Part shown: piece by piece, positions 1-7,487 of the stretch
Layout of the letters: each line of letters begins with the position of its first letter
Position numbering within the stretch: the stretch's first letter is position 1
Source: an uncultured Altererythrobacter sp.
GTDB lineage: Bacteria > Pseudomonadota > Alphaproteobacteria > Sphingomonadales > Sphingomonadaceae
Direction: 5' to 3'
Assembly (NCBI GenBank): GCA_938009055.1
Contig: CALLIO010000256.1
Location: forward strand, 1 to 21,761
DNA length: 21,761 bases
The notes under the pieces: model-generated
Told to the model about the DNA's origin: nothing
The model's input: only the letters and a program-made list of their open reading frames with translations
Database searches by the model: none
Made by a program: the position numbers and the translations under genes

Positions 1-643
1 CGACATTCACTTTCTGCTGCCGGAAAGCGGACTGCATATTGTCGGCGAATATTTCATGCCGATCAATCATGCGCTGATGGGCGTTGGGAAGGGTCCGTTC
101 AAGGAAGCTTACAGCCATCCGCAAGCGCTCGGCCAGTCGCGCGTCTTCCTGCGCGAACGCGGCATTGTCCCGCTAAGCTATGCCGATACGGCCGGTTCCG
201 CCGCCTATGTCGCGGAGAAAGGCGACCCCACCATTGCCTCGATCTCGCCGCCGATTGCAGCGGAACTTTACGGGCTGGAGATTGCGGAAAACAATGTGGA
301 GGATGCGCATGACAATATGACCCGCTTTGTCATTTGCGCTGCCGAACCGCTGGCTCCCAATACGCTGGGCGATGCAACCCCTATCACGACCTTCATTTTC
401 GAGGTGAAGAACATTCCCGCCGCGCTCTACAAAGCGATGGGCGGGTTTGCGACCAATGGCGTCAATATGACCAAGCTGGAAAGCTATCAGAAGGGCACCA
501 GCTTTTCCGCCACCATGTTTTATGCCGATATTGTTGGCTCACCCGGTGATCCAGCGGTTGACCGCGCTTTGGAAGAACTCGCCTTCCATTCAAAAGAAGT
601 GCGCGTGCTGGGAACTTATGCGCAAGCCCGCAGCCGGGGCTGA
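1..643 (+). CDS. pheA: Prephenate dehydratase, 3' part (5' end outside window)
   Basis: This enzyme converts prephenate to phenylpyruvate in phenylalanine synthesis and is allosterically controlled by phenylalanine through a C-terminal ACT domain; it acts in the cytoplasm. The frame is open from base 2 to the TGA at 641-643, giving about 213 visible codons, so the true start lies upstream of the window; the ATG at 56 is internal. Visible signatures are the DTAGSA segment and the DNMTRF motif of the catalytic domain (the T-R-F triad), followed by an ACT domain beginning TTFIFEVKN and containing KLESYQ and SFSATMFYAD. The usual ACT effector motif ESRP reads ESYQ here, a form I recognise from alphaproteobacterial PheA. 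It ends with 73 bp before the next gene, in which a weak terminator-like hairpin can be drawn, so it is probably not part of the following operon. Confidence 0.93.
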   Translation, partial: DIHFLLPESGLHIVGEYFMPINHALMGVGKGPFKEAYSHPQALGQSRVFLRERGIVPLSYADTAGSAAYVAEKGDPTIASISPPIAAELYGLEIAENNVEDAHDNMTRFVICAAEPLAPNTLGDATPITTFIFEVKNIPAALYKAMGGFATNGVNMTKLESYQKGTSFSATMFYADIVGSPGDPAVDRALEELAFHSKEVRVLGTYAQARSRG

Positions 644-655
644 GCCAAAGAAAAA

Positions 656-693
656 GCGCAACAATAGTGGCGGTTTCGGTTGCGTATCTTTTT
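656..693 (+). terminator. Possible weak intrinsic terminator after pheA
   Basis: GCGCAAC at 656-662 pairs with GTTGCGT at 679-685 (seven pairs, the outermost a G-T wobble) around a 16-nt loop, and a T-run follows at 689-693. The loop is long and the stem short, so this is a modest candidate. Its position between the pheA stop and the start of the six-gene operon fits a boundary between two transcripts. Confidence 0.35.
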
Positions 694-716
694 GCACCGT
701 GCCACCAACATGAGCG

Positions 717-1406
717 ATGACCACGGGGCCAGCCAGCAGCACTATTGAACCGGCGGAGCAAGAGGCGTCCCCAAGCGATTTCAGCGACAACTGGAACGAT
801 CTGCGCGGCGATGAGAATATCCAATTCTCTCCTGTAGAAATACCCGAACAACCCCCGCGCGAACCCAGCTTTATTGAAGAAGCCTTGGCTGATTTGTTCT
901 CCGCTTTAGGCGATGCGTTCAGCTGGTTTCCGTCAATTTGGCCCGTGTTGAAATGGGTGTTGCTGGCCGTCGCGATCCTGCTCGTGCTGTTTATACTCTA
1001 CCGTCTGATCGAGCCCTATTTGGAGCCGCGCGGCGACCGCACGGTTTACGAAGAGGCCGAGATGGAATGGCAGCCCGATGCCGAGCAAAGCGCTGCTCTG
1101 CTCGAAGATGCCGACCGGCTGGCAGCGCAAGGCAAATATGACGAGGCCACCCATCTGCTTTTGCAGCGCAGCGTGTCGCATATGTCCGATGCCAAGCCCG
1201 ATTGGGTTGAACCGTCGAGCACGGCGCGCGAACTAACTGCGATCGAAGCCTTGCCAAGCAAAGCGCGCGAGACGTTCCGGATTATCGCTGAGCGGGTTGA
1301 GCAGAGCCTGTTTGCGCTGCGCCCATTGGGCAAGGATGATTGGGAAGCTGCACGCGCAGCCTATGCCGATTTTGCCGCTACATCGCTGAGGGCATCGATG
1401 ATATGA
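717..1406 (+). CDS. DUF4129 domain-containing membrane protein
   Basis: A 229-residue protein with an acidic, proline-containing N-terminal part, one clear transmembrane helix at about residues 76-97, and a soluble C-terminal DUF4129-like helical domain at about 115-220 (pattern of alternating charged helices, including the segment RLAAQGKYDEATHLLLQRS, and a C-terminal ERVEQSLFALRPL). The function of the domain is not established; in many bacteria it is encoded beside MoxR ATPases, DUF58 and transglutaminase-like proteins and is thought to be part of a membrane complex. The start is fixed because an in-frame stop (TGA, 711-713) lies just upstream and the ATG at 717 is the first start after it. 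An earlier ATG at 710 leads to a short dead end. The stop overlaps the next start as ATGA, so this is the first gene of a translationally coupled six-gene operon. Confidence 0.8.
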   Translation: MTTGPASSTIEPAEQEASPSDFSDNWNDLRGDENIQFSPVEIPEQPPREPSFIEEALADLFSALGDAFSWFPSIWPVLKWVLLAVAILLVLFILYRLIEPYLEPRGDRTVYEEAEMEWQPDAEQSAALLEDADRLAAQGKYDEATHLLLQRSVSHMSDAKPDWVEPSSTARELTAIEALPSKARETFRIIAERVEQSLFALRPLGKDDWEAARAAYADFAATSLRASMI

Positions 1407-2689
1407 GCAGCGCATTCCAGACAGCCGCACCCACCGGCCAACAGGGCAATCCGTTCAATCCGCGCACCTTGCTGGCGATGGTCGTGGTCGGCTTTGTCGC
1501 CTTCATCGCCTTGCTCTATTTCATTGCCGTGGGCGACACCGGGCAGGATGACAATAATGGCGCAGCCCATGCCGCATCGAACAGTCTCAATGGCTATTCT
1601 GGCCTGGTGAACCTGCTGGAAAGCAATGGCTCTGATGTTTTGGTTTCGCGTTCGCCGTCCGATTTGGAAACCTATGATTTGCTGGTTTTAACTCCCACGA
1701 CCTTCACCGATGCTGAAGAGTTTGCGGAGCTGCTGGACGAGCGCAAATTCCAGGGGCCAACCCTTATCATTCTGCCGAAATGGTGGACCGCGCCCGTTCC
1801 CCAAAACTTGCCTGATGAACTCGAAGGCGAGGTGAAGCGCGGCTGGGTGAAACTGATGGGCCACCAAAGCCCCAGCTGGACGGAGGATTTGCCGGCACCC
1901 TTTGGCTTCAAAGTCAGCAGCGACGAACTCAAAAACGATCAGCGCGCCGATTTTGAAGGCTATGAGATCGCTGGCACTTTGCCGACCGGCAAGATCAATT
2001 ACGCCGAGGAGAAGACGACCAATCGAACTTTGGTCGAGGATGGCACTGGGCGCCCCATCGCAATCTCCGTGTGGGGCGAGGAGGACAGCGATTTTTACAA
2101 TGATGGCTATGCCGTTGTCTTTGTGACCGAGCCGGATCTGATGAACAATTACGGCATGGCGGATGAACAGCGCGCCCGGCTTGCGCTCGAACTGATCAGC
2201 GACATTGGATATGATGATGGTTCGGAAGTGGTTTTTGACCTGACGCTCAACGGTCTGGGCGACCAGACAAACCTGCTTACTCTCGCTTTCCGCCCGCCTT
2301 TTCTCGCTGCAACCTTGTGCCTGATCGCCGTTTTGCTGGTGATCGGCTGGCGCGCGTTCAAACGCTTTGGGCCGCCTGTTTCGCAAGGTCCCGCCATCGC
2401 GTTCGGCAAACAGCGCCTTGTCGCTAATGGCGCGGGACTGATCGTTAGGGCCAAGCGTTTCGGTCTGCTTGCTGATCCCTATATTGAATTGAGTGCCCAG
2501 CGCGCGCGCCAAGCGGTGGGGGTCTATTCGCGCGATAGTGAGGCCTTGGACGAAGCGATCGCAAACCGCCTGCCCGGCGAACCCAATTTTACCCAGCGTG
2601 CCAATGCCTTGCGGGCAGCGCGCAGCCAAACCGACATATTGCGCGCAGCCCAAGCGCTCAAAGAGCTTGAGAGGACATTGAAACAATGA
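1403..2689 (+). CDS. DUF4350 domain-containing membrane protein
   Basis: A 428-residue protein with an N-terminal transmembrane helix (about 23-42), a large extracytoplasmic domain (about 45-295) that resembles DUF4350 (SLNGYSGLVNLLES followed by DLLVLTPTTFTDAEE), a second transmembrane helix at about 299-316, and a cytoplasmic tail of about 110 residues rich in Arg and Ala. DUF4350 has a fold related to ThuA/GATase-like domains; its biochemical role is unknown. The start chosen is ATG 1403, which overlaps the previous stop (ATGA); a longer reading from 1340 would lie inside the previous gene. The stop (2687-2689) again overlaps the next start (ATG 2686). The paired topology, with one large domain outside between two helices, suggests a sensor or scaffold for the MoxR/DUF58 pair encoded next; that role is inference. 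Confidence 0.78.
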   Translation: MSSAFQTAAPTGQQGNPFNPRTLLAMVVVGFVAFIALLYFIAVGDTGQDDNNGAAHAASNSLNGYSGLVNLLESNGSDVLVSRSPSDLETYDLLVLTPTTFTDAEEFAELLDERKFQGPTLIILPKWWTAPVPQNLPDELEGEVKRGWVKLMGHQSPSWTEDLPAPFGFKVSSDELKNDQRADFEGYEIAGTLPTGKINYAEEKTTNRTLVEDGTGRPIAISVWGEEDSDFYNDGYAVVFVTEPDLMNNYGMADEQRARLALELISDIGYDDGSEVVFDLTLNGLGDQTNLLTLAFRPPFLAATLCLIAVLLVIGWRAFKRFGPPVSQGPAIAFGKQRLVANGAGLIVRAKRFGLLADPYIELSAQRARQAVGVYSRDSEALDEAIANRLPGEPNFTQRANALRAARSQTDILRAAQALKELERTLKQ

Positions 2690-3648
2690 GCATGAATCTA
2701 GCCGAATTGCGCGATCTCGCCGCATCGATCAAAGCCGAGGTGGGCAAAGCTATCGTCGGGCAAGATGCGATGATCGATCAATTGCTGATTGCTATGGTGA
2801 GCGAAGGGCATGTGCTGCTCGAAGGGCCGCCCGGAACGGCGAAGACATTCCTAGCGCAGAGTTTTGCAACCGCATTGGGTCTTGAATACGGACGCATCCA
2901 GTTCACGCCCGACCTTTTGCCGGGTGATATTCTCGGTTCAAACCTGTTCAATTTCCAGACCAGTGAATTCACGCTGACGCGCGGGCCGATCTTCTGCGAA
3001 TTGCTGCTGGCTGACGAGATCAACCGCACCCCGCCCAAGACACAGGCCGCCCTGCTCGAAGCTATGCAGGAACGGCGCGTCACTTTGGATGGCGAGACTC
3101 ATGCCCTGCCCGAAAAATTCATGGTGGTCGCAACGCAAAACCCGATTGAGAACCAAGGCGTCTATCCGCTTCCCGAAGCGCAGCTCGACCGTTTCCTCTT
3201 CAAGCTGCTGGTGCCTTATCCCGATGAGGCCGAAGAAGGTGCCATTGTCGCACGCTTTGGCCAACGCCAAGGGCCGCCGCGTCCCGCAGAATTGGGCGTT
3301 ACCGCCGTGTCCAATATCAAGACATTGGTGGCAGCCAGCGGTGCGGTTGATGAAGTGACCGTCGCGCAAGAGATCGTGGACTATGTCGTGCGGCTGGTGC
3401 GGGCCACGCGCGAGCATGCGGAATTGTCAGTCGGAGCAAGTCCGCGCGCTGCCGTTCTGCTGGCCAATGCCGCCCGCGCACGCGCTGCCTTGCAAGGGCG
3501 CGCTTACGTCATTCCCGATGATGTGAAAGCGCTCGCCATTCCGGTTCTGCGCCACCGTTTGACGCTCAGCCCTGCTGCCGAAATCGAAGGCCGCGATCTG
3601 GAAGCATTGGTCAGCGAACTGATCGAAAGCACCGAGGCGCCGCGCTAA
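2686..3648 (+). CDS. MoxR family AAA+ ATPase
   Basis: A 320-residue cytoplasmic AAA+ ATPase of the MoxR family, which acts as a chaperone-like remodeller of partner proteins with von Willebrand A-type domains. Walker A GPPGTAKT is at residues 47-54, Walker B LLLADE at 106-111, sensor 1 in ATQNP with Asn at 152, the arginine-finger region LDRF with Arg at 169, and sensor 2 in ASPR with Arg at 254. All key residues are present, so the protein should be an active ATPase. It overlaps the upstream gene by 4 bp and is 4 bp from the next gene, which encodes a DUF58 protein, the usual genetic partner of MoxR. The whole set most likely encodes one complex spanning cytoplasm and membrane, with a role in envelope or stress physiology that the sequence does not specify. 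Confidence 0.95.
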   Translation: MSMNLAELRDLAASIKAEVGKAIVGQDAMIDQLLIAMVSEGHVLLEGPPGTAKTFLAQSFATALGLEYGRIQFTPDLLPGDILGSNLFNFQTSEFTLTRGPIFCELLLADEINRTPPKTQAALLEAMQERRVTLDGETHALPEKFMVVATQNPIENQGVYPLPEAQLDRFLFKLLVPYPDEAEEGAIVARFGQRQGPPRPAELGVTAVSNIKTLVAASGAVDEVTVAQEIVDYVVRLVRATREHAELSVGASPRAAVLLANAARARAALQGRAYVIPDDVKALAIPVLRHRLTLSPAAEIEGRDLEALVSELIESTEAPR

Positions 3649-3652
3649 ACCC

Positions 3653-4996
3653 ATGCGCTTCAACTTTCCCATCGTTCCCACCAAAAGGGCCACTTGGGCG
3701 ATTGCCGCCGCAGCACCGATTGCTGTGCTGATTGCGGCAACCGCGCCCGGCGCATGGATCGTTGCGCCTGCCGCAGTGGCGGCATTGATCGTGCTGATCG
3801 TGCTCGACGCTTTGCTTGCTGGCAGGCTCGATGATTGGGACATTTCTGCGCCCCACGATACCGAGTTGGGTGCCAACACTCCTCTCACCATGCGCAGCGT
3901 TTTGGGCCAAGGGGTCAGCAGCGATGTTTCCGGCGCGTTTGAATTTGACCCGCGCTTGGGCGAGGAAGGGCGCGGCTTTGTCCAATTGAGCCGAACTGGG
4001 GAGACCAGCGATGGCTCGCGCGGATTTGAAGGCGTGTTCGACTCTGTGCCGGTGCGGCGCGGTACGGCTGTCATCAAGCGCAGCTGGCTGCAATGGAGCG
4101 GGCCATTGGGACTTGGCGCAAGGCAATCGGTGCGCGAGGCTGACGATGAAGTGCGGATTTGGCCTGACCTTTCGCCCGTGCGCTCGCCCGAATTGCAGAC
4201 ATTCCTGCGTGATGCCCAGTTCGGCCTGATTGCGCGTCGGATCAGGGGTGAAGGCACGCAGTTCGAAGCCTTGAGCGAGTATGAGCCGGGCATGGACCGG
4301 CGGCGGATCGATTGGAAAGCCAGCGCGCGCCACACCAAACTCTACGCCCGTGAGAATGAAAGCGAGCGCAACAATCAGATCGTTTTCGCTTTTGATTGTG
4401 GGCAGGCGATGTGCGAGCCTGTTGATGGCTTACCGCGGATTGACCGCGCGGTTTCCGCTGCGCTCACCTCAGCCTATGTCGCGCTGAAAGGCGGCGATAA
4501 GGTCGCACTCTATGGCTTTGCGCAAAAGCCCGATGTCATCACACCTTTCGTCAATGATGCCCGCGCTTTCCACCGCTTGCAATCGGCTGCAGCAGGTCTC
4601 GACTATCATGCGGCAGAGCCCAATTTCACGCTTGCATTGGCGACATTGACTGCCCGTCTCAAGCGCCGCTCGCTGATTGTTTTATTCTCCGACTTTACCG
4701 ATCCGACAGCGGCAGAGCTAATGGTCGAAAGCATTGGCAGGCTGGTTGACCGGCATTTGGTGCTGTTCGTAACAATTGCCGATAGCGAGCTGGAAGTGCT
4801 GATCGATGCGCAGCCAGACGATATCAGCCAGATCGCCCGCAGTGTTACCGCTGGCAGCCTGGCCCATCAGCGCGCCATCGTGCTCCAGCGCCTGCGCGCA
4901 TTGGGTGTGGACGTGATCGAGGCCCCTTGGGACAGGATTGGCTATCAATTGATCGACAAATATTTCGAGATCAAGCAGCAGGAGGCCATCGGATGA
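3653..4996 (+). CDS. DUF58 domain-containing protein (vWA-like MoxR partner)
   Basis: A 447-residue protein with two N-terminal hydrophobic segments (about 13-31 and 35-55), a beta-rich middle part, and the DUF58 signature YEPGMDRRRIDWKASAR at 211-227, followed by a vWA-like Rossmann domain. The position of the metal-ion site reads DCGQAM at 249-254, where classical vWA domains have D-x-S-x-S; the two serines are absent, so metal binding is probably lost or altered. A second strand LIVLFSDFTD corresponds to the later acidic loop. DUF58 proteins are substrates or partners of MoxR ATPases. The gene starts 4 bp after the MoxR stop and ends in an ATGA overlap with the next gene. The membrane anchoring suggests that the MoxR ATPase is recruited to the inner membrane through this protein. 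Confidence 0.88.
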   Translation: MRFNFPIVPTKRATWAIAAAAPIAVLIAATAPGAWIVAPAAVAALIVLIVLDALLAGRLDDWDISAPHDTELGANTPLTMRSVLGQGVSSDVSGAFEFDPRLGEEGRGFVQLSRTGETSDGSRGFEGVFDSVPVRRGTAVIKRSWLQWSGPLGLGARQSVREADDEVRIWPDLSPVRSPELQTFLRDAQFGLIARRIRGEGTQFEALSEYEPGMDRRRIDWKASARHTKLYARENESERNNQIVFAFDCGQAMCEPVDGLPRIDRAVSAALTSAYVALKGGDKVALYGFAQKPDVITPFVNDARAFHRLQSAAAGLDYHAAEPNFTLALATLTARLKRRSLIVLFSDFTDPTAAELMVESIGRLVDRHLVLFVTIADSELEVLIDAQPDDISQIARSVTAGSLAHQRAIVLQRLRALGVDVIEAPWDRIGYQLIDKYFEIKQQEAIG

Positions 4997-6102
4997 GCGA
5001 GAACACCGCCAGCATCGCTGCTAAACAACCGACTCCAACTATGGCTGAAAAGATTAAGGGTTGGGTCGGCCCCAAGGACCCCGAAGCGCCCGCTGACATC
5101 GCCAAGGCTTCCCTGCGATCCGACCGTTTCCGTCTGGAGCGCGAGGGGGAATGGACGCGACTTGAATTCATCCTCAAGCGGATGGAGCAAGGCCGCGTGC
5201 GTTCGCTATCTGATGAGGATTTGCTGGCCCTACCCGCGCTTTATCGAACCGCTGCCTCAAGCTTGTCGGTCGCGCGCGAAACTTCGCTCGATGCGGCAAC
5301 GCTCCACTATCTGGAGCAATTGGTTCAGCGCGCTTGGTTCCAGGTCTATGGACCGCGCAAGGGCTTCTTTGGCTGGTTGCGCTCTTTCCTGTTTGGCGGG
5401 TGGAGCCACGCGGTAAGGTCGATCTGGCTAGACATATGCATCACGCTATTTGTCTGCGTGCCCTCAACGATTGTTGGATGGTTGCTTTGCGCTCAAAGCC
5501 CTGAGTGGTTTTACCGGCTTGCACCTGCCAGCCCCGGCGATCCGCGCGTTCCGGGCGCAAGCAGGGAAGCCTTGCTGGAAACGGTAAAGGTGGAGGAAAG
5601 CGCGGCGGGCCTGTCGAGCTTCGCGGCCCAATTGTTCAGCCATAATGCTGGCATTTCGATCCTTGCCTTTGCGCTGGGTTTTGCCTTTGGCCTGCCATCT
5701 ATGATGCTAATGGTCTTGAACTTTGCGATGCTCGGCGCATTCCTGTGGCTTTTCGCAGGTCAGGGCCTGACGCTAGAGATCGTCGCCTGGCTTTCGGTTC
5801 ACGGCACGACCGAATTGTTTGCCATTCTGCTATCAGGCGCGGCGGGCATGCATATTGGCCGATCAATGGCCTTCCCCGGCAATGACACTATTCTTGGCGC
5901 AATGGCCGCCAGCGGCAAGCGTGGCGCAATGGTCATGGTCGGCGTGGTCATCATGATGTTCACCGCCGCCCTGCTCGAAGCATTCCCGCGCCAATTGGTC
6001 GATGGAGAGCTTGACCGGCTGCTGATCGGCGGCACTATGCTGCTCTTCTGGCTTGCCTACTTCTTTGCTTATCGACCAGCTGATGACGGGGCAGAGGCAT
6101 GA
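4993..6102 (+). CDS. SpoIIM/DUF95-type integral membrane protein
   Basis: A 369-residue membrane protein with a soluble N-terminal part of about 130 residues and then five or six hydrophobic helices (about 145-168, 220-240, 242-256, 262-284, 311-330, 343-361). The segment HGTTELFAILLSGAAG (270-285) is the conserved His-Gly...Glu core of the SpoIIM family (stage II sporulation protein M, DUF95). In sporulating Firmicutes SpoIIM works with SpoIID/P in septal peptidoglycan remodelling; homologues in Gram-negative bacteria sit in MoxR/RDD clusters with unknown function, so sporulation is not implied. The start ATG 4993 overlaps the previous stop; a longer frame upstream lies inside the DUF58 gene. 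The stop overlaps the next gene's ATG (ATGA). Confidence 0.85.
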   Translation: MSENTASIAAKQPTPTMAEKIKGWVGPKDPEAPADIAKASLRSDRFRLEREGEWTRLEFILKRMEQGRVRSLSDEDLLALPALYRTAASSLSVARETSLDAATLHYLEQLVQRAWFQVYGPRKGFFGWLRSFLFGGWSHAVRSIWLDICITLFVCVPSTIVGWLLCAQSPEWFYRLAPASPGDPRVPGASREALLETVKVEESAAGLSSFAAQLFSHNAGISILAFALGFAFGLPSMMLMVLNFAMLGAFLWLFAGQGLTLEIVAWLSVHGTTELFAILLSGAAGMHIGRSMAFPGNDTILGAMAASGKRGAMVMVGVVIMMFTAALLEAFPRQLVDGELDRLLIGGTMLLFWLAYFFAYRPADDGAEA

Positions 6103-7019
6103 TCGCAGCATCAACTTCTGCTGTAATCTATAACGACAAACGCCGGCGCAAGATGGTCACGCCCGAAGGTATTAGCCTGCCGATCACAGTGGGATCGCGC
6201 GGTTCGCGTGTCGGCGCGTACATGCTCGACATCATGATCTATTTCTTCGCGCAAGTGGTGTTCTGGATCCTGATGGCTGTGCTGTTTTCGACCACCTTCG
6301 AAGACACATTGTCTGGCACAGAGGATGGAGTCACTGGCGCGGCGGAATTCATCGTCATTCTCTACACGCTTGTCTCGTTTGTCGGCTGGTACGCATACTT
6401 CTTCGCATTTGAATTGAGCCCGCGCGGCGCAACTCCGGGAAAGCGCATTGTCGGCCTCAGGGTTGCCGCACGCGATGGCGGCAGGCTGACCGCAGAAGCA
6501 ATCATTGCCCGCAATCTGATCCGCGATATCGAAGCGCTCTATCCGATTGTCTTCCTGTTTGTCGTGCTCGCAGGCGAGGGCGGGAACATGGGTTGGGCCG
6601 CCGCCATATGGTTCTGCGTTTTTTGCGCCTTCCCCTTCTTTAACAAAGACGCTTTGCGCGCAGGCGACATGATCGCTGGCACATGGGTGGTCGAAGCACC
6701 GCGTTTGAAACTGGCCGATACGATGTCGACCCAAGGGGCCGCTCACGGCACCAGCGGTGTCACCGGTGCCAAATATCAGTTCGGCGATGAAGAGCTGGGC
6801 ATTTACGGCGAGCACGAGCTGCAAACGCTCGAGCGGGTTCTGCGCGATGACAAATATGAATCGCTGGTCGCCGTGCATGGCACGATCTGCCACAAGATCG
6901 GCTGGAACCCGGGCGCTGGGGATGAGCGCGCGTTCCTTGAAGCCTTCTACGCACAATTGAGAGCCAAGCTCGAAGGCGACATGCGCTTCGGCAAGCGCAA
7001 GGCTGACAAATACTCTTAA
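6099..7019 (+). CDS. RDD family membrane protein with C-terminal extension
   Basis: A 306-residue protein. Residues about 20-200 form an RDD domain: RVGAYMLDIMIYFF contains the Arg and Asp of the family name, hydrophobic helices lie at about 44-66, 83-103 and 147-178, and ELSPRGATPGKRIVGLRV (105-122) is the typical conserved loop. A further signature is ALRAGDMIAGTWVV at 185-198. RDD proteins are small membrane proteins, some implicated in ion or solute transport. About 100 hydrophilic residues follow the RDD domain (207-306), ending in a basic tail (RFGKRKADKYS); I do not recognise this part. ATG 6099 overlaps the SpoIIM-like stop and is preferred for coupling; an internal Met at residue 19 is a possible alternative start. 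This is the last gene of the operon. Confidence 0.85.
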   Translation: MIAASTSAVIYNDKRRRKMVTPEGISLPITVGSRGSRVGAYMLDIMIYFFAQVVFWILMAVLFSTTFEDTLSGTEDGVTGAAEFIVILYTLVSFVGWYAYFFAFELSPRGATPGKRIVGLRVAARDGGRLTAEAIIARNLIRDIEALYPIVFLFVVLAGEGGNMGWAAAIWFCVFCAFPFFNKDALRAGDMIAGTWVVEAPRLKLADTMSTQGAAHGTSGVTGAKYQFGDEELGIYGEHELQTLERVLRDDKYESLVAVHGTICHKIGWNPGAGDERAFLEAFYAQLRAKLEGDMRFGKRKADKYS

Positions 7020-7487
7020 GGCTGTTGCAAGCGAGTTAGCGCGCGACTGCGAGTTGGGAGAGAGGTAAGGCTGGCAAGTGTGAAGGATGGGAGAATCCAG
7101 CCGAACAGACAGCCGCGCGCTGAGGGGCTAATGCTCTAACTTTCTAAAAACACGCTTAAAACGGCTGCGCTTTTTACAATCTTTAACGAAGGGCTGGGCC
7201 GAATCCTCGGAATCGAAGAAGTGGGGTGCGCCACGAGCACTCAATCAGCACCAAACATCTGTTTTTATGCGAGTTTCTTGTTAAACGCAGCAACTTCAGA
7301 AGAGTTCAATCCGCATTATTGGAACACACTGTGGGGGCCAAAAATTTGCTTATCCCACTGTTTTTCAACACCTTATTCGGCATCACCAAATATGCGGTTT
7401 TGGCTGGAACGGCACAACCCGCCTAGATTGTAAAATACGCAATAAGGGTGCTAGAAAGGCCGCAACCAACAAGGGGAGTTCTCTCAC
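7020..7487. other. Gene-free region with an imperfect nested stem and a putative promoter
   Basis: A stretch of about 470 bp with no convincing coding sequence; its short frames use GTG starts, lack ribosome-binding sites and show no family signature. At the left end, AGCGCGCGACTG (7038-7049) pairs with CAGCCGCGCGCT (7110-7121) in 11 of 12 positions, and inside it GGCTGG (7069-7074) pairs with CCAGCC (7097-7102). The nested arrangement could be a structured RNA or a 3' end of the preceding operon; it does not match tRNA, SRP RNA, tmRNA or RNase P landmarks that I can recall. The right half is A+T richer than the flanks, contains a candidate promoter at 7400-7429, and ends in a good ribosome-binding site (AGGGGAG) for the next gene. 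Confidence 0.5.
7400..7429 (+). promoter_or_regulatory. Candidate sigma-70-type promoter for the CmpX-like gene
   Basis: TTGGCT at 7400-7405 and TAGATT at 7424-7429 are separated by 18 bp; each matches the housekeeping consensus in four of six positions. It lies about 60 bp before the start codon. This is a weak pattern match in an A+T-richer stretch and the only reason to prefer it is position. Confidence 0.28.

Noticed and set aside
1688..2725. 345-codon frame on the minus strand across the DUF4350 gene
   Set aside because: It is a shadow of the plus-strand gene; its composition is that of antisense GC-rich DNA and it shows no recognisable domain.
5521..5600. Sporulation role for the SpoIIM-like gene
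   Set aside because: No other sporulation gene is present and the family is widespread in non-sporulating bacteria beside MoxR genes.
7331..7365. GTGGG/CCCAC stem followed by a T-run in the intergenic region
   Set aside because: Only five pairs with an 18-nt loop; too weak to be called a terminator.
7221..7433. Two overlapping GTG-start frames of 66-70 codons in the long intergenic region
   Set aside because: No ribosome-binding site, no family signature, A+T-richer than the genes, and two frames compete over the same bases.
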